Shown here: positions 28,000-40,785 of the stretch, in pieces
Numbering within the stretch: the stretch's first letter is position 1
Layout: the number at the start of each line of letters is the position of its first letter
NCBI RefSeq assembly: GCF_900114315.1
Contig: NZ_FOSQ01000005.1
Location: forward strand, 62,001 to 126,000
Origin: Falsiroseomonas stagni DSM 19981
Lineage (GTDB): Bacteria; Pseudomonadota; Alphaproteobacteria; Acetobacterales; Acetobacteraceae
Length of the DNA: 64,000 bases
Direction of reading: 5' to 3'
Made by a program: the position numbers and the translations under genes
Notes under the pieces: generated by a model
What the model was told of the DNA's origin: nothing
What the model saw: only the letters and a program-made list of their open reading frames with translations
Databases searched by the model: none

Positions 28000-28716
28000 A
28001 TGCGAAACGAGGGTGCTCTGCGGGCGGCGCTGCTGGGCCTTGCCTTGACGGCGGTGGCCGCGCCGGCTGCGGCGAATGGCAATGACCCGCTGGAGCGGGT
28101 GAACCGCTACACCCATGGCCTCAACGCGACGCTGCGGACCCATGTGCTGACGCCGGCCGCGCGCTTCTATGCCGGCCAGGTGCCGGCGGAGGTGCGGCAG
28201 GGCATCGGCCAGGCGCTGTCCAACCTGGGGGAGCCCGTGACCGCGCTGGCCGGGGTGGCGGGCGGGGAGTTCGGCATCGCCGGCCATGCCTTGCAGCGCT
28301 TCGGCATCAACACGGTGCTGGGCTATGGCGGGGTGCGGGATATCGCGGCGGAACGCGGCCTGGCGCCGCGGCCCTTCGGCCTGGCGGATGCGGCCTGCGG
28401 CTGGGGCGTGCCGAGCGGTCCCTATCTGGTGCTGCCGATCCTCGGCCCCTCCACGCTGCGGGACGCCGCCGCGGCCTTCGCGACAGGCGTCGCCCTGTCC
28501 CAGGCCGTGGGGCCGGAGGCGCTGCTGGGCTGGCAGGCGGGTTCCGCCTTCCACGGTTACGCGGGCGCGTACCGGGACCTGGATGCGGCGGAGGCGCATG
28601 CGCTGGATGCCTATGCCATGCAGCGCAGCGCCCACCTCCAGCGCCGCGCCCTGGCCTGCCCCGGGGATGCGGGGCTGCAGGTCGCGGCGGGGATGGCGGA
28701 GGAGGAGGAGGAGTAG
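28000..28716 (+). CDS. mlaA: MlaA/VacJ-family outer-membrane lipid-asymmetry protein
   Basis: A 238-residue MlaA homologue, which extracts misplaced phospholipids from the outer leaflet for retrograde Mla transport. Family signatures: NDPLERVNRYTHGLNATL at the mature start, RFGINTVLGYGGVRDIA in the middle, and SGPYLVLPILGPSTLRDAAA. Unlike Escherichia coli MlaA it lacks a lipobox Cys: the leader (LRAALLGLALTAVAAPAAA) looks like an ordinary cleaved signal. It has a Glu-rich tail. It follows the glucanase by about 65 bases; other mla genes are not nearby. Confidence 0.92.
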   Translation: MRNEGALRAALLGLALTAVAAPAAANGNDPLERVNRYTHGLNATLRTHVLTPAARFYAGQVPAEVRQGIGQALSNLGEPVTALAGVAGGEFGIAGHALQRFGINTVLGYGGVRDIAAERGLAPRPFGLADAACGWGVPSGPYLVLPILGPSTLRDAAAAFATGVALSQAVGPEALLGWQAGSAFHGYAGAYRDLDAAEAHALDAYAMQRSAHLQRRALACPGDAGLQVAAGMAEEEEE

Positions 28717-28734
28717 GCCGCGACCCAGCCGGCG

Positions 28735-29151
28735 TCAGGCTTCCGGTGAACCGGCGGCTGGCGCGAAGGCCGGCAGCGCGAAGCCGTCCGACCCCGCCGT
28801 GAAGTGGATCACCACGGGCAGGCCGATGCGCGGTGCCTCCCCGGTGAAGCGGCCGAGCGCGCGAACCCCTTCCTCCATCTCCACCACCACCAGCGTGTAG
28901 GGCAGGTCTTCCTTGAAGCCGGGGTGGAAGGCGTGATGCGCCACCATCCAGCTGTGGACCGTGCCGCGGCCGCTGCAATCCTTCCAGGTGACGTCGAAGG
29001 AATGGCAGGCATCGCAGAGGTAGCGGGGGTAGTGCCGCAGCTTGCCGCAGGCCGCGCATTGCTGCACCCGCAGCACGCCCTGCGCCGCGCCGTCCCAATA
29101 GGGTTGCGTCAGGGGGGAGGGATGCGGCGCTGGCTTCATGATGTCCGACAT
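28735..29151 (-). CDS. Zn-ribbon/OB-fold acyl-CoA-associated protein (DUF35)
   Basis: A 138-residue DUF35 protein. The rubredoxin-like zinc ribbon is CAACGKLRHYPRYLCDAC (C-x2-C, C-x2-C), followed by an OB-fold (GRGTVHSWMVAHHAFHPGF, PYTLVVVEMEEGVRALGRF). Such proteins bind acyl-CoA and partner thiolase-like lipid-transfer proteins. It starts 5 bases after the thiolase-like gene, forming the usual two-gene unit. The start ATG 29151 excludes a long upstream frame without similarity. Confidence 0.92.
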   Translation of the reverse strand: MSDIMKPAPHPSPLTQPYWDGAAQGVLRVQQCAACGKLRHYPRYLCDACHSFDVTWKDCSGRGTVHSWMVAHHAFHPGFKEDLPYTLVVVEMEEGVRALGRFTGEAPRIGLPVVIHFTAGSDGFALPAFAPAAGSPEA

Positions 29152-29156
29152 GCCGC

Positions 29157-30308
29157 CTATCCCCGCCGCGCGATCATCAGGGCGCCGTCGCCCAGATCGC
29201 CATAGCCCGTCGCCAGGCCGACCTCCACGCCCGCCACCTGGGCGCGGCCGGCCTGGTGGCGCAGCTGCCTTACCAGCTCCACCACATGGTTCATGCCGAT
29301 CATGTGCGCCTGGCTGAGCAGCCCGCCATGCGTGTTCACGGGCAGCGCGCCGCCGAGGGCGATGCGCCCACCCTGCACGAAGGCGCCGCCTTCCCCCTTC
29401 GCGCAGAAGCCCATGTCCTCCAGCTGGCACAGCACGACCCAGGTGAAGCAGTCATAGACCTCCGCCACCTGGATGTCGGCCGGCGTCACGCCGGCCATGG
29501 CGAAGGCGCGCGGCGCGGCCTTGGCGATGCCGAGGCGCGTCATGTCCGGCCGCTGGGTGATGGCGCTCGGGCTGTCCGGATGCCCCTCCGCGATGCCGGA
29601 GACCAGCACGCGCGGCGCGCGCATGTCGCGGGCGCGATCGGCGGCGCTGACGATGAAGGCGGCGCCGCCATCGCTTTCCAGGCTGCAATCCAGCAGCCGG
29701 AAGGGGTCGGCGATCATCCGGCTCGCCTGGTGGTCCGCCACCGTCATGGGCTTCTTCATGATGGCATTGTCGTTCAGCATCGCATGGCCGCGGATCGCCA
29801 CCGCGATCTCCGCCAGCTGCGCGCTGGTGGTGCCGAACAGTTCCATGTGCCGCCGGGCCATGGGCGCGTAGAGCTGCGCCGGCGCAATGGCGCCGAGCGG
29901 CAGTTCGAACTCCGTCACCAGGTGGAATTGCGGCATCGCATGGATGCGGGCGCCGACCTTGGCGGCGATGGAGGTGTTGCGCCCCGCGGCGATCAGCACG
30001 TGGCGGCACAGCCCGGCCTGGATCGCCGCCGCCGCCGTCTGGATGGAGGCGATGCCGCCCGCGCCGCCCATCGGCGTGACCGCGGTGTAGCGCAGGTCCG
30101 TGATGCCGAGATTGGTGGCGAGTTCCTCGGCGGAGGCGCCGGTGGTGCCGATCGGCATGATGCCGTCGATGTCGCCGGGCGCCAGCCCGGCATCGGCGAT
30201 GGCGAGGAGCGATGCCTCCAGCTGCAGCGCCGTCGCGGGCCGGGTGGCGCCGCGCTGATAGGCGGTCTCCCCGATGCCGGTGATCGCCGCCTTGTCACGA
30301 AGCGCCAT
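29157..30308 (-). CDS. Thiolase-fold acetyl-CoA acetyltransferase/lipid-transfer-like protein
   Basis: A 383-residue thiolase-superfamily protein. The position of the nucleophilic Cys is occupied by a Gly-rich loop (TPMGGAGGIASIQTAAAAI). Other active-site blocks are present: EVYDCFTWVVLCQLEDMGFC and NTHGGLLSQAHMIGMNHVVE. This pattern is that of SCP2-like/lipid-transfer proteins acting with DUF35 partners, for example on sterol or fatty acyl-CoA side chains, so classic thiolase chemistry is doubtful. ATG 30308 chosen at the conserved start. Confidence 0.88.
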   Translation of the reverse strand: MALRDKAAITGIGETAYQRGATRPATALQLEASLLAIADAGLAPGDIDGIMPIGTTGASAEELATNLGITDLRYTAVTPMGGAGGIASIQTAAAAIQAGLCRHVLIAAGRNTSIAAKVGARIHAMPQFHLVTEFELPLGAIAPAQLYAPMARRHMELFGTTSAQLAEIAVAIRGHAMLNDNAIMKKPMTVADHQASRMIADPFRLLDCSLESDGGAAFIVSAADRARDMRAPRVLVSGIAEGHPDSPSAITQRPDMTRLGIAKAAPRAFAMAGVTPADIQVAEVYDCFTWVVLCQLEDMGFCAKGEGGAFVQGGRIALGGALPVNTHGGLLSQAHMIGMNHVVELVRQLRHQAGRAQVAGVEVGLATGYGDLGDGALMIARRG

Positions 30309-30505
30309 CAGCCCGCCCCGCCCCCGCTGCTGCCCTGGCCTGGTGCTGGCATCCGGCGCGCTTCCCCCTTGATTGCGGGGCATCATGACCCCTGGGCCAC
30401 GGGGGCGGAAGCCCGGGACGGGCGCTGAATGACAGGGGGGTCTTCGTGCCGCGAGGAAGGGCCTGGCAGGCTGCCGGGACGTGTCTTCCTGCGATGTCGG
30501 GAGAG

Positions 30506-30579
30506 TGGCTGGGGGACCTGGATTCGAACCAAGACTGCCCGAGTCAGAGTCGGGAGTTCTACCGTTAAACTATCCCCCA
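30506..30579 (-). tRNA. tRNA-Gln (anticodon CUG)
   Basis: A 74-base tRNA with encoded CCA. Acceptor arms TGGGGGA and TCCCCCA pair. The D-arm contains AGTTTAACGGTAGAAC. The anticodon stem CCCGA/TCGGG encloses loop CTCTGAC, giving anticodon CTG. The T-loop GGTTCGAATCC is canonical. The acceptor start with a U1-A72 pair and discriminator G is characteristic of glutamine tRNAs. Confidence 0.96.
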
Positions 30580-30889
30580 CCAGCGTGGCATCGTGATGCC
30601 GTCCGTGGCGTGGCGGCGAGGTAGCATGATGGTCGGGGCTCGGCAACAGCCCCGCGCCAACTCCCAGTGGCTGGGAAATCGGGACGGCCGGAACGATCGC
30701 GCGCGCCTCGCCAGGCCCGAAGGCCGGTCATCATGACGCCTTTGTGATTGGCGGCCGGGGCGGACCAATTCCCGGAAATGTCCACGATCCCGCGGGTTTA
30801 CGCGGGCCTGGCGGCGATGCCGCGTGAGGATCGCGCCGTTGCGCACAAGGAGGGCGCCGATATCTTCCGCCGCGTTAACGGAGAGCCCA
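30580..30889. other. Intergenic region between tRNA-Gln and RTX gene
   Basis: No gene recognised. It should hold the promoter of tRNA-Gln (minus strand) and of the RTX protein (plus strand). GTTAACGGAGAGCCC at 30875-30889 includes a ribosome-binding site for the RTX gene. No clear -35/-10 or terminator found. Confidence 0.3.
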
Positions 30890-33346
30890 ATGTTTCAACG
30901 CTTCGGTACGCGGCTGGCTGACACGCTGATCGGCACGGAGGATGAGGAGTCCCTCTACGGCGGTGGTGGCAATGACCTGGTCCAGGGCCTGGGCAGCGAC
31001 CACTACCTCTCCGGCGGCGCCGGTGACGATACGCTGCAGGGCGGCGACGGAGCCGATACCCTGCACGGCGGCGCCGACAATGATCGCCTGGAAGCCGGGG
31101 CGGGCGATGATCGCCTGTTCGGCGGGCAGGGGGCGGATACGCTGATCGCCATCGGCAGTGGCGCGGCGACGCTGCACGGCCAGGATGGGGATGATTCGCT
31201 GCTGGGCGGCGACGGCGGCGACCTGGCGTTCGGCGGCAAGGGCGACGATACGCTCCTCGGGGGGCTGGGTGATGACGCCTTGTCGGGGGGCGATGGCAAC
31301 GACGTCGTGCAGGGCGAGCATGGCGACGACGCCATCCTGGGCGGCACCGGCGACGACGATCTGGATGGCGGCGATGGCCAGGACCTGATCGCTGGCGAGC
31401 AGGGCGCCGATACCCTGCGCGGCGAGGCGGGGGATGACGAACTCGCCGGCGGCGACGATGACGACAGGCTCGAAGGCGGGGAGGGCGCGGATTACCTGCT
31501 GGGCGACGCGGGCGCGGACACGCTGCTGGGGCTTGGTGGCTACGACATCCTGTCCGGCGGTGCCGGCAATGATCGCCTCTACCTGAACGATGACAGTGAC
31601 CCTTCAGGCGACTCGATGGGGGGTGCTGTCGGCGGCGGCGACGGCGATGATCTCGTCTGGGGTAGTGGCGGCGACGATTCTGTCGTGGGCGGCCGTGGCG
31701 CGGATACGCTGCTGGGGCATGGCGGCGCCGACTTCCTGGCCGGCGAAGACGGCGATGATCGCATCTACCTGAACGATGACAGTGATCCTTCCGGCGACAC
31801 GATGGGGGGTGTTGCCGGCGGCGGCGATGGCAATGATCTCGTCTGGGGCAGCGGCGGCGCCGATTCAGTCGTGGGCGGCCGTGGCGCGGATACGCTGCTG
31901 GGCCATGGCGGCGCCGACTTCCTGTCCGGCGAAGCGCATGATGACGTGCTGATGGGCGGCGCTGGCGCCGATACGCTGTCCGGCGGTGCCGGTAATGATC
32001 GCCTCTACCTGAACGATGACAGTGACCCTTCAGGCGACACGATGGAGGGTTTCGTCGTCGCCGGAGACGGCGATGATCTCGCCTGGGGTGGCGGTGGCGC
32101 CGACACGTTGTCTGGCGAACGTGGCGCGGATACGCTGGTTGGGCATGGCGGCTACGGCATCTTGAACGGCGGTGCCGGCAATGATCGCCTCTACCTGAAC
32201 GATGACAGTGATCCTTCCGGCGACACGATGGGGGGTGCGGTCGGTGGCGGCGATGGCGATGACCTTGTCTGGGGTAGCGGTGGCGCCGACTCAGCCATCG
32301 GCGGTCGACACGCCGATACGCTGCTGGGCTATGGCGGCGATGACTTCCTGGCTGGGGAAGATCATGCCGACCTGGTGATCGGCGGTGACGGGAGGGACAC
32401 GCTGGGCGGCGGCGCAGGCGCCGATACCCTCCTCGGCGGTGCTGATGACGATGTGTTCGACGGTGACGTGGGGAACGACCTCATGCTCGGCGGTGCGGGC
32501 GCAAACACCATGGTTGGCGGGGGCGGTGATGACCGCATCTACCTGCATGATGACATCGCCCCCGACGCGATCACCACCGGCGGGGATGCCGTCGGTGGTC
32601 TGGGTCGGGACCTGATCTGGGGCGCCGGCGGCGCCGACATCATCACCGGCGACGAAGGCGCGGATACGCTGATCGGCGGCCTGGGCGCGGATTCCTTGCA
32701 CGGTGGCGCGGGGGCGGACTTCATCAGCCTGTCGGACATGCTCGGCCTGCTGGCGGACCAAGACGGCGGCCTTGCAGCCGGTGGCAGCGGCACCGATACG
32801 ATGCTGGGCAGCCTGGGGGCTGATTCGATATCCGGCATGGAGGGGGGCGACAGCCTCGTCGGGCTTGGCGGTGCGGATGTCCTGGATGGTGAGGACGGCC
32901 GGGACACGCTGCTGGGCGGCGATGGGCGCGATGTCCTGATCGGTGGCGCGGGAAGCGATCTCATCGAGGGTGGCGCCGGCGACGATACCATCATCCTCGA
33001 TACCCGGGACGGCGGGACGGATACGGTCTCCGGCGGCGCCGGGGCTGATGATTTCGCCATCTTCGATTTCGGCGCACGGCACCGGATCATGGATTTCAAC
33101 CCGGAGGAGGATCGGTTCACCTTCATCGACCGGTCGCTGGGCGTGGCCACCTTCGGGATCACGCTGACCGGCGCGCCGGAGGGTGACGAGGCGCAGGTCG
33201 TCTACAACCGGGCGACCGGCCTGCTCTCCTGGCATGCCGAGGGTGAACAGGGTGACGGCGTCATCGTCGCCTGGCTGGATGGGGCGCCCGATCTTCTGCC
33301 CGGGAACTTCTTCATCCAGATCATCCCTGATCCGCTGGCGGGATAG
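30890..33346 (+). CDS. RTX (hemolysin-type calcium-binding repeat) protein with higher-order repeats
   Basis: An 818-residue protein made almost wholly of GGxGxDxLx nonapeptides forming calcium-bound parallel beta-rolls (GGGGNDLVQGLGSDHYLSGG at the start). Superimposed is a longer repeat unit containing RLYLNDDSDPSGDTMGG, seen four times nearly identically between about residues 245 and 450, plus two degenerate forms (RIYLHDDIAPDAITTGG, ISLSDMLGLLADQDGG). It has no signal peptide and no Cys. The C-terminal domain (FIDRSLGVATFGITLTGAPE) is a folded cap, typical of type I-secreted proteins. No secretion ABC transporter is in the window. Start ATG 30890 follows GGAGAG. Probably surface or secreted; adhesive or S-layer role possible. 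Confidence 0.9.
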   Translation: MFQRFGTRLADTLIGTEDEESLYGGGGNDLVQGLGSDHYLSGGAGDDTLQGGDGADTLHGGADNDRLEAGAGDDRLFGGQGADTLIAIGSGAATLHGQDGDDSLLGGDGGDLAFGGKGDDTLLGGLGDDALSGGDGNDVVQGEHGDDAILGGTGDDDLDGGDGQDLIAGEQGADTLRGEAGDDELAGGDDDDRLEGGEGADYLLGDAGADTLLGLGGYDILSGGAGNDRLYLNDDSDPSGDSMGGAVGGGDGDDLVWGSGGDDSVVGGRGADTLLGHGGADFLAGEDGDDRIYLNDDSDPSGDTMGGVAGGGDGNDLVWGSGGADSVVGGRGADTLLGHGGADFLSGEAHDDVLMGGAGADTLSGGAGNDRLYLNDDSDPSGDTMEGFVVAGDGDDLAWGGGGADTLSGERGADTLVGHGGYGILNGGAGNDRLYLNDDSDPSGDTMGGAVGGGDGDDLVWGSGGADSAIGGRHADTLLGYGGDDFLAGEDHADLVIGGDGRDTLGGGAGADTLLGGADDDVFDGDVGNDLMLGGAGANTMVGGGGDDRIYLHDDIAPDAITTGGDAVGGLGRDLIWGAGGADIITGDEGADTLIGGLGADSLHGGAGADFISLSDMLGLLADQDGGLAAGGSGTDTMLGSLGADSISGMEGGDSLVGLGGADVLDGEDGRDTLLGGDGRDVLIGGAGSDLIEGGAGDDTIILDTRDGGTDTVSGGAGADDFAIFDFGARHRIMDFNPEEDRFTFIDRSLGVATFGITLTGAPEGDEAQVVYNRATGLLSWHAEGEQGDGVIVAWLDGAPDLLPGNFFIQIIPDPLAG

Positions 33347-33465
33347 CCGCTGCCGCAGGTCCCGCGGGGCGGCGACTCGGAATTGCCTTGCCCCCGCGGC
33401 GTCATGGCCGGATCATGGGGCGCGCCCGCCCTTTGTCGCCTCATCCCGGGGCGGGCGCCCGGACC

Positions 33466-34590
33466 ATGATGACGAAGGATGCGCACCAGGCGGCCGATGC
33501 CGCGCCAGCCCTCGATGCCTGCGGCGCCCTGCCGTCGGCCGGGGCGGCGCTGCGCCCGCGGGATGTCGCGGCTTCCTGCGGGTCCCGGGCCTATGCGGCG
33601 CTCGACCTCGGCACCAATAACTGCCGCCTGCTGGTCGGCACCCCCGCGCCGGGGGGCAATTTCCGGGTCGTGGACAGCTTCAGCCGCATCGTCCGGCTGG
33701 GTGAGGGGCTGGGCGCCACGGGCAACCTCTCCGACGCCGCGATGGACCGGGCGGTGGCGGCGCTGCGCAACTGCGCCGACAAACTGGCCAGGCGCCCCGT
33801 GCGGGCGCTGCAGGCCGTGACGACGGAGGCCTGCCGCCGCGCCGGCAACGGCGCCGCCTTCCTGGCGCGGGTGGAGGCCGAGACGGGCCTCCGCCTTCGC
33901 GTCATCTCCGCGCGGGAGGAAGCGGAACTCGCCATGGAATCCTGCGCGCCGTTGCTGGAGCCTGGGGACCGGCGGGCGCTGCTGTTCGACATCGGCGGCG
34001 GATCGACCGAGATCGCCTGGATCCGCATCCATCCCGGCCGCCAGGTGCCGGAATTGATCGGCTACATCTCCGTCCCCGTCGGCGTGGTCACGCTCTCCGA
34101 ACGCTGCGGCCCATCCTGCTTCACCGAGGCGGGCTTCCACGCGGTGGTGGATGAGGTCGCGGCCAAGCTCGCGGGCTTCGATGCCGTCCATTGCATCGGG
34201 CAGGAGATCCGCGCGGGCGGCGTGCGGCTGATGGGCACCTCCGGCACCGTGACCACGCTGGCCGGCGTCGCCATGGCGCTGCCGCGCTACCGGCGCCCGC
34301 TGGTGGATGGGCAGACGCTGGAAGCCTGCGTGGCCGACCAGGCGCTGGGGGACCTCTTCGCCCTGGGGCGGGATGGGCTGGCGGCGCATCCCTGCGTCGG
34401 GCCGGACCGCGTGGATTTCGTCCTGCCGGGCTGCGCCGTCTATGCCGCCATCCGCCGCGTCTGGCCCGTGCCGCGGCTGACGGTGGCGGATCGCGGGCTG
34501 CGGGAGGGCATCCTGCTGCGCCTCATGCGGGCCGATCGCCTGGTGGGCGCGCGGCGGGCGGCACCCCGCGGCTGGCACGGGACGGCCTGA
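33466..34590 (+). CDS. Ppx/GppA family exopolyphosphatase/guanosine pentaphosphatase
   Basis: A 374-residue protein of the actin-like ASKHA fold. Motifs: AALDLGTNNCRLLVG (phosphate 1), DIGGGSTEIAW (catalytic/phosphate 2), GTSGTVTTLAG. It hydrolyses polyphosphate chain ends or pppGpp. It has a longer than usual N-terminal leader of about 45 residues. ATG-ATG at 33466/33469; the first is used. Immediately upstream of rlmE (18 bases), the usual alphaproteobacterial order. Confidence 0.9.
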   Translation: MMTKDAHQAADAAPALDACGALPSAGAALRPRDVAASCGSRAYAALDLGTNNCRLLVGTPAPGGNFRVVDSFSRIVRLGEGLGATGNLSDAAMDRAVAALRNCADKLARRPVRALQAVTTEACRRAGNGAAFLARVEAETGLRLRVISAREEAELAMESCAPLLEPGDRRALLFDIGGGSTEIAWIRIHPGRQVPELIGYISVPVGVVTLSERCGPSCFTEAGFHAVVDEVAAKLAGFDAVHCIGQEIRAGGVRLMGTSGTVTTLAGVAMALPRYRRPLVDGQTLEACVADQALGDLFALGRDGLAAHPCVGPDRVDFVLPGCAVYAAIRRVWPVPRLTVADRGLREGILLRLMRADRLVGARRAAPRGWHGTA

Positions 34591-34607
34591 GGGCGTATTG
34601 CCCGGCC

Positions 34608-38418
<3,811 letters not shown>

Positions 38419-38423
38419 AGGAG

Positions 38424-38444
38424 GGGCGCCACGGCGCCCTTTTT
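38424..38444 (+). terminator. Rho-independent terminator of guaB
   Basis: GGGCGCC and GGCGCCC form a 7-bp stem with a 2-base loop, followed by TTTTT, 6 bases after the guaB stop. Confidence 0.85.
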
Positions 38445-38459
38445 CCCGCAACTCATTGT

Positions 38460-38505
38460 TTTCGCAAAATACTATGAATTATGCCGATTAGCCGATTTAT
38501 GGGCA
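38460..38505 (-). repeat. AT-rich dispersed repeat, copy B
   Basis: On the minus strand CTAAATGCCCATAAATCGGC continues TAATCGGCATAATTCATAG; related to 15683-15725 on the plus strand. It lies between the convergent guaB and SPOR genes in a strikingly AT-rich patch. The shared core is a pair of TAATCGGCATAA-like half sites. Function unknown. Confidence 0.55.
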
Positions 38506-38646
38506 TTTAGTCGCGTTTTTCGTGGTGCCGCTTCCCGTGGCACCCCCAGCGTGGCCCTGGTGGGCGCCGCGCGCAGCTATCCCGGATGATGCCTGGAACA
38601 TAACAGGAACTGGCGCGCAAAGGCCAGCGGTTTCCGCGCGGCCGGT

Positions 38647-39885
38647 TCAGGAACTGATCCAGCAGGGCAACTGGTGTTCGGCCAGGCGCGCGCAGAAGCG
38701 TTCCGCTTCCTCCCGGTTCGCGAAGCCGGCGAGGCGGAGGCGGAAGATGGGCGGCGCATTGTCCCGCTCCACCCGCAGGATGATCGGCGTGCGCCCGGCG
38801 GCGAGGTCCGGCAGGCGGGCGGCGAAGCTGTCCCAGTGGCGCTGGGCCTCGGCCTCGCTGCCCGCGGCGGTGATCTGGACGCGGAGCCCGGGCGGGGAGG
38901 CCGGGCGCGGGGCTGGCGCGTCGGTGGCCAGGATGACGGGCGGGGGCGCCGCGCCGACCGGCCCAGGGAGGCGGGGGGCTGGGGCTTCCGCAGTGGAGGA
39001 AGCCTCGGCGGGCCGGGTCGGTGCAGTGGCCGGCGCCGTGGCTGCCGGCGCGGAAACCACGCGTGCGGGCCGCGCGGCGGACTGGGGTACGGATGCCGGT
39101 TCCGGCGCGGCGGCGACCGGCGCGGGCGCCGGCGCGGCGGCGACGGGTGCCGGTTCCAGCGCGGCGGCGACAGGTGCGGGCGCCGGCGCGGCGGCGACAG
39201 GTGCGGGCGCCGGCGCGGTGGCGACGGGGGCGGACGCCGGCGTGGCGACGACAGGTGCGGGCGCTGGCGCGGCGGGGATGGGTGCCGGCGCGGCGGCGAC
39301 AGGTGCGGGCGCCGGCGCGGCGGCGACGGGGGCGGGCGCCGGCGTGGCGACGACAGGTGCGGGCGCTGGCGCGGTGGCGATGGGCGCGGGCGCGGTGGCG
39401 ACGGGAGCGGGCGCTGGCGCGGTGGCGATGGGCGCTGGCGCGACGGCGTCGGATGCGGGCGCCGGCGTGGTGGAAACGGGTGCGGTCGCTGGCGCGGCGG
39501 CGACGGGGGCCGGCGAGGCGACGGATTCGGGCGGCGGCGCGGCGACCACGGGTTCCGGTGCTGGCTCGGCGGCGACCGGTTGGGGCGCTGGCGCCGGTGC
39601 GGCGGCCAGGATCACGGGCGCGACAGGCAGCGGGGGCGGTGGATCGGCCACGTCGGACAGGTCCAGCAGCCGGATCCGCGCAACACCGCCGCGGCCCGGC
39701 AGCACGGGGGGCAGCATGATCCGGTCCTCCGGCACCGCCGCGACCGGGGCCTCGGCGGTTGGGGCCGGGGGCGGGGGCGGGGCGCAGGCCAGCAGGGGTG
39801 AGAGGAGGAGCAGGGCCTGCACGCGACGCGCAGCAGCGCGCCCGGCCGGGCCGGGCCTGTTCCCTTGGCGATCGCTGCCTGTCAT
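38647..39885 (-). CDS. SPOR-domain lipoprotein with long Pro/Ala repeat linker
   Basis: A 412-residue outer-membrane-type lipoprotein. The leader ends LLSPLLAC (lipidated Cys). Residues about 75-300 are low complexity, built of imperfect 9-residue units (APAPAPVAA, APAPAPVVA), encoded by 27-base DNA repeats roughly 39100-39560. The C-terminal SPOR domain (LRVQITAAGSEAEAQRHWDS, FRLRLAGFANREEAERFCAR) binds denuded peptidoglycan at division septa. ATG 39885 chosen; a GTG 27 bases upstream lies in the purine-rich leader. The linker length may vary between strains. Confidence 0.83.
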   Translation of the reverse strand: MTGSDRQGNRPGPAGRAAARRVQALLLLSPLLACAPPPPPAPTAEAPVAAVPEDRIMLPPVLPGRGGVARIRLLDLSDVADPPPPLPVAPVILAAAPAPAPQPVAAEPAPEPVVAAPPPESVASPAPVAAAPATAPVSTTPAPASDAVAPAPIATAPAPAPVATAPAPIATAPAPAPVVATPAPAPVAAAPAPAPVAAAPAPIPAAPAPAPVVATPASAPVATAPAPAPVAAAPAPAPVAAALEPAPVAAAPAPAPVAAAPEPASVPQSAARPARVVSAPAATAPATAPTRPAEASSTAEAPAPRLPGPVGAAPPPVILATDAPAPRPASPPGLRVQITAAGSEAEAQRHWDSFAARLPDLAAGRTPIILRVERDNAPPIFRLRLAGFANREEAERFCARLAEHQLPCWISS

Positions 39886-40028
39886 GCGCGCTGGCGTGGA
39901 GCCTCCTGCCACCGGGGCGCATCATGGCGGAGGGGCGCGGGCGCCGCTACCGGGGCTGTTGCAGCGGCGGGAGGTCGGGGGGCCTCGGGGCAGGGCCTGC
40001 CTCCATCCGAGCCCCCGCAAGGCGGTGG

Positions 40029-40529
40029 CTAGCGGCGGGCGGGCGGAACCTCGCTGATCCGCAGCGTGGCGCGCTGGGGGGCGCCGCGTTCGAAGGTGCC
40101 GATCCAGATGTTGTAGTTGCCGCTCGCCGGGCGCTGGATGATGATCCCGGGGTTCACGCCATCGAAATCGTCGTTGCAGATCCAGCGGCCGGCGGCATCG
40201 TTGATGACCAGCGTCGTGTCCACGCCGGCGACGACGGAGATGTAGAGCGGGTATTCGCCGGCGGTGTAGTTCAGGTCCACATCGGGCTTGGAGAAGTCGA
40301 TCCAGCCGGCGCAATCGGGGCCGATGCCGGTGGCTTCCCGGTCCCCGCCGGCTTCCACCTGCACCTGATGCGGATCGGGCTCGAACCCCGCGCGGAGGTT
40401 GGCGGTGGCGTAGCGCGGCGGCGCCTGCCAGTTCGGCGTGGCATTGGGCGCGGCGCCCTTCTGCTGCGCCAGCACCCCGGCCGTGGCCATGACCAGCATC
40501 ACACCGGCGGCGGCGATCGTCCTCAGCAT
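40029..40529 (-). CDS. Secreted beta-sandwich protein of unknown function
   Basis: A 166-residue exported protein. Signal peptide MLRTIAAAGVMLVMATAGVL then AQQ; the mature part has DCAGWIDFSKPDVDLNYTAG, LYISVVAGVDTTLVINDAAG and ICNDDFDGVNPGIIIQRPAS. This pattern resembles bacterial pre-peptidase C-terminal/P-like beta sandwiches sometimes labelled peptidase S1-like, but no protease residues are present. The two Cys could form a disulfide. Start ATG 40529 gives the signal. Role unknown. Confidence 0.75.
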   Translation of the reverse strand: MLRTIAAAGVMLVMATAGVLAQQKGAAPNATPNWQAPPRYATANLRAGFEPDPHQVQVEAGGDREATGIGPDCAGWIDFSKPDVDLNYTAGEYPLYISVVAGVDTTLVINDAAGRWICNDDFDGVNPGIIIQRPASGNYNIWIGTFERGAPQRATLRISEVPPARR

Positions 40530-40785
40530 TGTTCTGTCCTCTGCGGCGCACCGGGGGCGCGCGGTCCTTTGGGGGCGCGCCGGATGCGCGCCCGCCAGCA
40601 GATGAGCCCGGCGCGGGGGCGTGCCGCAAGGGCCGCGCAACCGTTTGAAACACATCGCGCCTTGGTGAAGGACGGCGCTGATCCGCGCGGCGTTCCCGCC
40701 CGTATGGCATCGGGCCGCAAGCGTGGTGCTTGCCCCCGGCGCCCGGCGGGGCGACCATCGGCGGGAGGAAGGACAACTGACGATC
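40530..40785. other. Divergent intergenic region, secreted protein / haloacid dehalogenase
   Basis: No gene. GGGAGGAAGG at 40761-40770 lies about 15 bases upstream of the dehalogenase ATG and is likely its ribosome-binding site. Promoters for both flanking genes should be here, but none can be assigned by eye. Confidence 0.3.

Noticed and set aside
38507-39925. Arg-rich minus-strand frame overlapping the SPOR gene
   Set aside because: Off-frame reading of the repeat DNA; the SPOR frame has a lipobox and a recognisable C-terminal domain.
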